This document shows positions 59,625 to 64,000 of a stretch of 64,000 nt of DNA, piece by piece. The position numbers and the translations under genes are program-made. The notes under the pieces were generated by a model. The model saw only the letters and a list, made by a program, of their open reading frames with translations, was not told the DNA's origin and searched no databases. Where the stretch lies: NCBI GenBank assembly GCA_029252555.1, contig JAQXBF010000001.1, positions 25,172 through 89,171 on the forward strand, written 5' to 3'. The first letter of the stretch is position 1, and every line of letters begins with the position of its first letter. Origin of the DNA: Porticoccaceae bacterium (GTDB taxonomy: Bacteria; Pseudomonadota; Gammaproteobacteria; Pseudomonadales; Porticoccaceae).

Positions 59625-59969
59625 TTAGTTGACAAGAATTTTACCTTGCGCCGTTTTTGGATAGAATTCACCAAAAAATGGGTAGGTGCCGGGACTAAGG
59701 GGGCCAATAAAAATCACTGCTTTACTATTACCGATAATTACTTTTTCACGATTTAATTCATAGCTTTCAAATTCTTCTGGTGTGGGGTCATTATTAATTA
59801 TCAGAAGCTTTATTTTTGTATTGGCCGGCACGCTAAATTCCGATGGATAAAATAGATGATCTTTGATCTCGATCTTTATGATGGGCGCTGCTTGCGAAAT
59901 CGAACTAAGAGCAATTGCCAGTAGAAGACCAAAATAGAAGAGGATTCTATTTATGATTAGCCGGTTCAT
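59625..59969 (-). CDS. Cupredoxin-domain exported protein
   Basis: 114 residues: signal peptide (to about residue 27, SSISQAA) and a small cupredoxin fold with FYPSEFSVPANTKIKLLIIN, DPTPEEFESYELNREKV and GTYPFFGEFYPKTAQGKI. Such domains (EfeO N-terminal type) stand next to FTR1 genes and bind copper or deliver iron. The usual Cys and His of the copper site are lacking; Glu, Met-poor composition suggests iron or another role. Its ATG overlaps the kinase stop by 4 bases. Confidence 0.82.
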   Translation of the reverse strand: MNRLIINRILFYFGLLLAIALSSISQAAPIIKIEIKDHLFYPSEFSVPANTKIKLLIINNDPTPEEFESYELNREKVIIGNSKAVIFIGPLSPGTYPFFGEFYPKTAQGKILVN

Positions 59970-61297
59970 GATTGCTTACTATCCAAAGTGACTGGGATGA
60001 TGGCTGAAAAGTGCAATGTAAATGCTGTGCCAGAGGCAAATGATGATGGCTCGAGGGTTATCTCAGCGTCATAAAGTTCTGCAATCCGTTTAACGATAGC
60101 CAAGCCAAGACCGCAACCGGATTCTCCAGAAGCATGACTATCGCCATCGACGCGGTAGAATCGTTCGAATAGCCTCTCGTGCTCATGGGTTGGAATGCCC
60201 GGCCCCGAGTCTTCAACAAGCAACATCACCTGATCATTTTCTCGTTTGATCTTGACTATAATATGCCCGCCGTTGGGCGTGTATTTGTTCGCGTTACTAA
60301 GTAAATTTTGGATCAATGTGGTCAATGAAAATTTATCCCCTAGAATCAGCTGCCTTTGACCAAAAAATTCAATCTGTTGGTTTTTGCGTTCATAGTTGTC
60401 ATATTCTTCAGCTATAACTTGTTGTGCAAGGCTGGTTAAATCAATAGCCTCAAAGCGAGTATGGTATTCGTCTGGAGAGGTGCGGTAGAGCGCTAAAATT
60501 TGCTCCACAACATGCTCGAGTTGCTGGGAAATTTCCTGCAGTTCGCCGAACTCCTTATTCCTTTCGGGTTGTTCTTGTCTGATATTATACAGCTGTACTT
60601 TTAAGCTGCTAATCGGGGTACGTAGCTCATGAGCTGCATCTGAAGCGAATTGTTTTTCTCGTAGCAAAGAAGATTTTAACCTCGCTAGAAGATCATTAGA
60701 CGAGCTGACAATTTGCGCCAACTCTTGGCTGTTAACGGCTATTGATAATGGGCTCAAGTCATCTGCCTGCTTGTCGCTTAACTCATGTGCTAGTCGGCGC
60801 ATGGGACGCAATCCGCGGCTCACCACGATCCATATTAATAATGCCAGAATTGGCAGGCCAATCACGGCTGGGAGCACAGCTTTCAGAGCGATATTTTCGG
60901 CGAGACTAAATCGAATATCCTGACGTGCAGCGACTATAATCCACTGCGCGTTAATGGTGTTGTAATAACTGTAAGTCCGCCAACGATAACCCTCAAAGTT
61001 TTGATAGCTAAACCCAGGCTGTAACTTACCTAGGATGGTTTGCGAAGCATTGTCAGAAGATCCTATTAAGTTGCGGCCCTGCCAGACCTGAAATGCGGTA
61101 TCGCTGCTGTCGACATTACGAACGACACTCTGAACATTTATATTAGCGATTAGTTTGGCTTTTTCCGCTAGCTGGCTGTCAAACATTCGTTCGACTTCCT
61201 CCAGGCTTGTTTCATAGCCACGTAAGGCAGAAATGAAACTAAAAAGTGTAACCACAGCGAGAATTGTTGTGACCAAAAATACGCGAATCGATTTCAC
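59966..61297 (-). CDS. Sensor histidine kinase (QseC-type)
   Basis: 443 residues. Helix 1 (about 5-24), a periplasmic sensor of about 110 residues, helix 2 (about 142-160), HAMP region, the phospho-acceptor His223 in FASDAAHELRTPISSLK, and ATPase motifs N (QNLLSNANKY), G1 (VEDSGPGIP) and G2 (GCGLGLAIVKRIAELY). Overlaps the response regulator gene by 4 bases and the cupredoxin gene by 4, so it is embedded in the operon. May sense iron or copper outside; inference. Confidence 0.93.
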   Translation of the reverse strand: MKSIRVFLVTTILAVVTLFSFISALRGYETSLEEVERMFDSQLAEKAKLIANINVQSVVRNVDSSDTAFQVWQGRNLIGSSDNASQTILGKLQPGFSYQNFEGYRWRTYSYYNTINAQWIIVAARQDIRFSLAENIALKAVLPAVIGLPILALLIWIVVSRGLRPMRRLAHELSDKQADDLSPLSIAVNSQELAQIVSSSNDLLARLKSSLLREKQFASDAAHELRTPISSLKVQLYNIRQEQPERNKEFGELQEISQQLEHVVEQILALYRTSPDEYHTRFEAIDLTSLAQQVIAEEYDNYERKNQQIEFFGQRQLILGDKFSLTTLIQNLLSNANKYTPNGGHIIVKIKRENDQVMLLVEDSGPGIPTHEHERLFERFYRVDGDSHASGESGCGLGLAIVKRIAELYDAEITLEPSSFASGTAFTLHFSAIIPVTLDSKQS

Positions 61298-61953
61298 AGT
61301 TGATTGACCCGATAACCGACGCCACGCACGGTTTTAATGAAATCACTGCCTAGCTTTTTGCGGAGGTTGTGGATATGCACTTCCAGAGCGTTACTGGAGA
61401 CTTCTTCACCCCAGCTATACAGTCTATTCTCCAAAACAGAACGAGTTTGCACTCGGCCGACGTTTTCCATCAGGCTGCGCAATAAACTGTATTCGCGGCG
61501 TGACAGTTCAACATTTTGACCACTCATGGATACCGTGTTTGTTGTGGTATCGAGGACCACGTCGCCCACAGCTACCAGAGACGTTTTAGCACTGCCTAGA
61601 CGGCGTTCCAATACTCGGAGTCTGGCTAGTAGTTCGTCTACCTCAAAGGGCTTAGCCAGATAGTCATCCGCGCCACTATCCAGTCCTATTATTTTTTCCT
61701 CAATATCAGATCTGGCAGTTAATATAAGAATCTGAATTTCGGGTTGATAATGGCGGGCTTTTTTAAGTACCTCGATACCATCCATATCAGGTAAGCCGAG
61801 ATCCAGAATAGTAATATCTGGCTTCTCGGTTCGAATGACATGCAGGGCTTCATTGCCGGTGGTGACCGTATCCACTGCATAGTTTTTTTGCCGCAGTGCT
61901 TTACATAGCGCTGCGGCAAGAGATGTATCATCTTCAACTAATAAAATATGCAT
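61294..61953 (-). CDS. OmpR-family response regulator
   Basis: 219 residues. Receiver with acidic pocket VEDD, phospho-acceptor Asp51 in ITILDLGLPDMDG and Lys in DDYLAKPF; C-terminal winged helix (LSRREYSLLRSLMENVGRVQ, VHIHNLRKKLG). Partner of the adjacent kinase; likely controls this iron-related operon. Confidence 0.94.
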   Translation of the reverse strand: MHILLVEDDTSLAAALCKALRQKNYAVDTVTTGNEALHVIRTEKPDITILDLGLPDMDGIEVLKKARHYQPEIQILILTARSDIEEKIIGLDSGADDYLAKPFEVDELLARLRVLERRLGSAKTSLVAVGDVVLDTTTNTVSMSGQNVELSRREYSLLRSLMENVGRVQTRSVLENRLYSWGEEVSSNALEVHIHNLRKKLGSDFIKTVRGVGYRVNQL

Positions 61954-61976
61954 TTGAGTAGTGTTAATCTCAGAGT

Positions 61977-62624
61977 TTAGTTTATAGACTCCAGTGCAGT
62001 AGCTATCTCTTTTTGACGACCAGCGTCGGCCAGAGGTCGGTTGAGCCGTGGCGCAGCATTTTGAGCCTTTCTGAAGTAGGTAGCCGCTTCTTGATTTCGT
62101 TTTTTCGCGACCAAAAAGTCTGCATAAAAGTAGTTACTATCAATGCCATCAGGATTTATTGCAATAGCTTTAAGTAAAAACTTTTCGGCCTTTTTATCGC
62201 TGCCGAAACCAACCGGCCAGCCCGGAACATTTAGGTACAGGGTCCCTAGGCTGGTCAGCGCTGAGCCCTGCATTGCAGTGGCGTCTAATATAATTGACTT
62301 CTCTAGGTCTTTTTTAGCAGCTTTAGCTAAACCTAGCGCGCCTAGCCCACCTTTTTTTCCTGCTAGAGTTGATTTAATAATGCCGCGCCAAATTAATGGC
62401 GCTGCCTGTTTGGGGTTGGCTACTACAACGGCATCGGCATCTATGATTAATCGTTCAAAGGCACTAATCTGATCTTTACCTTCTATCTGATAGTTGACTT
62501 CGGCCCACTGTTTTTGCAGAACCAAGACATCTGCGTCTAGATCTGCCCAAGCCGCTGAGGACACAAGACCCAGGCAGATTATTGCTGCATATATTTTTTT
62601 AAGTCTAATTGAGAGAGTATTCAT
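61977..62624 (-). CDS. Exported TPR protein
   Basis: 215 residues with signal peptide (to about 27, SSAAWAD) and TPR-like helices (SNYFYADFLVAKKRNQEAAT). WPVGFGSDKKAEKFLLKAI is notable. No named family recognised. It is first in the run TPR-regulator-kinase-cupredoxin-FTR1-barrel (24 bases before the regulator), so it may belong to the same system. Confidence 0.75.
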   Translation of the reverse strand: MNTLSIRLKKIYAAIICLGLVSSAAWADLDADVLVLQKQWAEVNYQIEGKDQISAFERLIIDADAVVVANPKQAAPLIWRGIIKSTLAGKKGGLGALGLAKAAKKDLEKSIILDATAMQGSALTSLGTLYLNVPGWPVGFGSDKKAEKFLLKAIAINPDGIDSNYFYADFLVAKKRNQEAATYFRKAQNAAPRLNRPLADAGRQKEIATALESIN

Positions 62625-62628
62625 GGCA

Positions 62629-63441
62629 TTAATCTTCGCTTTTATTTTGTTGGTTGATAGATTGATTGATGGTAGGTAAGTTTTTAATCAGCGCCTTGGC
62701 AACCACGTCGGGTAGCAGGGCATTCACTTTTACAAACAGCCGTTCGGGCCAGCCCATGTAACGTTGGCGTTGGTTTTTTCTGAGCAAGATTAGCAGCGCC
62801 TGGGCAACTAGCTCTGGATCATCCATGGTATTGCCCAGCGCTCCATTCATAGCGGTTATGGTGGCGGAGTTAAGTGCTGTGATTGTTGCGCGGGGCGCCA
62901 AATAGCTTACCTGTATAGAGCTGCCGGCTAATTCCCGCTGGAGGGCTTCAGTAAACCCGCGCAGGCCAAATTTACTGGCGCAATAGGTGGTGAATCCCGG
63001 GTGGCCTATGCTGCCAAAAATAGAACCAATATTGACAATGACGGCGTGCTCGCGTGCTTTTAATGCTGGGATAAGTTGGCGACACAGCTGCATAGGGGAG
63101 AGCAGGTTGGTATTGATAATGTTATCTATGGTCTGCGGGTCCTGTTGGTCAAAATATTGTAACTCAAGTACTCCGGCGCAGTTAATTAGCATATCAATGT
63201 CATTCTTGTTGCAGTGGACTGTCAGCATTTCTCGATCAGCGACACTATTAATGTCGGCGACTAATATTTGATGAGCAGTTGGGGACAGGCTCTCAAGAAT
63301 TAAATTTAGGCTATCAGATTGTCGGCCAACTAGGGATAAAATAGCGCCTTGTTGATCGAGCAGTGCCGCAATTGCCGCGCCTATACCACCAGAGGCGCCA
63401 GTCAGCAAAACACGCTTATTTTTCAGGTTCATCAGTTCCAC
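62629..63441 (-). CDS. Short-chain dehydrogenase/reductase
   Basis: 270 residues. Cofactor motif TGASGGIGAAIAAL, NCAG loop (LINCAGVLEL), catalytic Ser in NIGSIFGSIG and Y-x3-K in TTYCASKFGLRGF. Substrate unknown. Ends 4 bases before the TPR gene and starts 1 base after the next gene upstream, so all three are probably one transcript. Confidence 0.9.
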   Translation of the reverse strand: MELMNLKNKRVLLTGASGGIGAAIAALLDQQGAILSLVGRQSDSLNLILESLSPTAHQILVADINSVADREMLTVHCNKNDIDMLINCAGVLELQYFDQQDPQTIDNIINTNLLSPMQLCRQLIPALKAREHAVIVNIGSIFGSIGHPGFTTYCASKFGLRGFTEALQRELAGSSIQVSYLAPRATITALNSATITAMNGALGNTMDDPELVAQALLILLRKNQRQRYMGWPERLFVKVNALLPDVVAKALIKNLPTINQSINQQNKSED

Positions 63442-63442
63442 C

Positions 63443-64000
63443 TCAGCTTCTCAATGAGCGAAAAATATCGCCGTATAATTTGTAAAATACCCTGGTCGAG
63501 TGAATAATCTGTGCCTGATCTTCGGGTCTGTCAATGCGGTTCATGAGCCCTTTAAAAAACTCCACATGGTCCTGATCCAATGAGCCGTGAGAATATAAAT
63601 AAGAGAATGCGTCTTTAGGTAGTGATAAAGCACTTCGAATATTATTGGCGGCATTGTCGGCGAGACTAACACTAGTACCCTCCAAGACATGCACCATGCC
63701 AAAGAAACCCAGCGGGTTGATGCGGTGCACCGTGTCATAGGCGTAGCTAACCATCACTTCTGTTGCTAGATTAGGTTTGCTGCGCCTAACCTGCTCTTTG
63801 TTGGCACCACAGGCAGCGATATCATTGAGCACCCATTCTTGATGTCCAGTCTCTTCTTCAATATATTCGCCGACGGCCACTCTTAACCATTCCAGATCTT
63901 CTGGCAATCGCGATCCAGTGGCCATCAACAGCGGGACAGTGTGCTTAACATGGTGGTAGGCCTGGCTGAGAAAAGCGATATAGTCATCAGTGGTGACATC
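63443..64000 (-). CDS. Iron-containing redox enzyme / heme-oxygenase-fold protein (partial)
   Basis: The frame is open to the right edge, so the N-terminus is missing; 185 residues are visible. YIAFLSQAYHHVKHTVPLL, then EYIEEETGHQEWVLNDI with E-x-x-x-H, and DQDHVEFF are typical of the TenA/PqqC-like diiron family, whose His and Glu ligands bind iron. Members include fatty acid decarboxylases and oxidases; the substrate here is unknown. The next gene is an SDR, suggesting a lipid or aldehyde reaction; inference. Confidence 0.78.
   Translation of the reverse strand, partial: DVTTDDYIAFLSQAYHHVKHTVPLLMATGSRLPEDLEWLRVAVGEYIEEETGHQEWVLNDIAACGANKEQVRRSKPNLATEVMVSYAYDTVHRINPLGFFGMVHVLEGTSVSLADNAANNIRSALSLPKDAFSYLYSHGSLDQDHVEFFKGLMNRIDRPEDQAQIIHSTRVFYKLYGDIFRSLRS

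Overview
The window reads as a stretch of a gammaproteobacterial chromosome. The gene order resembles Pseudomonas/Cellvibrio-type bacteria: rsxABCDGE next to metG, metG divergent from apbC-dcd, purN-purM next to DUF2066-hda, suhB divergent from trmJ-iscRSUA-hscBA-fdx-iscX, then ndk-rlmN-pilW-ispG-hisS-yfgM-bamB-der, and xseA next to guaB-guaA. Base composition is moderate. Frequent GTG and TTG starts and the lack of any tRNA, rRNA, CRISPR array or intact transposase point to a mostly core region of what is probably a marine oligotroph-type organism. The species cannot be named from the sequence alone.

Layout. 1-1.8 kb: the tail of a VOC-family gene and a frameshifted thiamine-diphosphate enzyme. 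1.9-7.2 kb: the six-gene Rsx/Rnf electron-transport operon on the minus strand. 7.4-16.4 kb: metG, a short ApbC, dcd, two envelope proteins of unknown function, purN/purM, a DUF2066 protein and hda. 16.4-21.4 kb: arsC-wrbA-DUF2069-sppA facing yihY and a TlpA-like lipoprotein. 21.5-29.8 kb: a more accessory zone with an aldehyde dehydrogenase, a palindromic MITE-like element, an AraC-methyltransferase fusion, an amino-acid permease, and the cluster DUF4345-DUF3604-parvulin-HupE. 29.9-45.8 kb: suhB, trmJ, the complete isc operon with a good IscR-type promoter, a ruined PAS-GGDEF-EAL gene, and the ndk to bamB block, in which pilW carries an in-frame amber codon. 45.8-48.4 kb: an apparent insertion between bamB and der holding a cupin regulator, an omega-aminotransferase and a fragment of a 3-hydroxyacyl-CoA dehydrogenase. 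48.4-57.8 kb: der, a methionine gamma-lyase with divergent Lrp-type regulator, xseA, a MATE transporter between two copies of a ~50 bp repeat, and guaB-guaA. 58-64 kb: an FTR1 permease, cupredoxin, beta-barrel-like protein, two-component system and TPR protein on the minus strand, then an SDR enzyme and a heme-oxygenase-fold protein cut by the window edge.

Themes. Iron and redox handling recur (Rsx, ApbC, Isc/Hsc, FTR1-cupredoxin). Four genes are disrupted (TPP enzyme, PAS-GGDEF-EAL, pilW, acyl-CoA dehydrogenase fragment), and two of these belong to c-di-GMP signalling and type IV pili, which suggests decay of surface behaviour. A short intergenic repeat of the type CTGTCATCCTGAGCGNAGCG occurs at several places and sits beside points where gene order departs from the usual one. 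The most interesting candidates for poorly described systems are the DUF3604-parvulin-HupE cluster and the FTR1-cupredoxin-barrel locus with its own two-component system.
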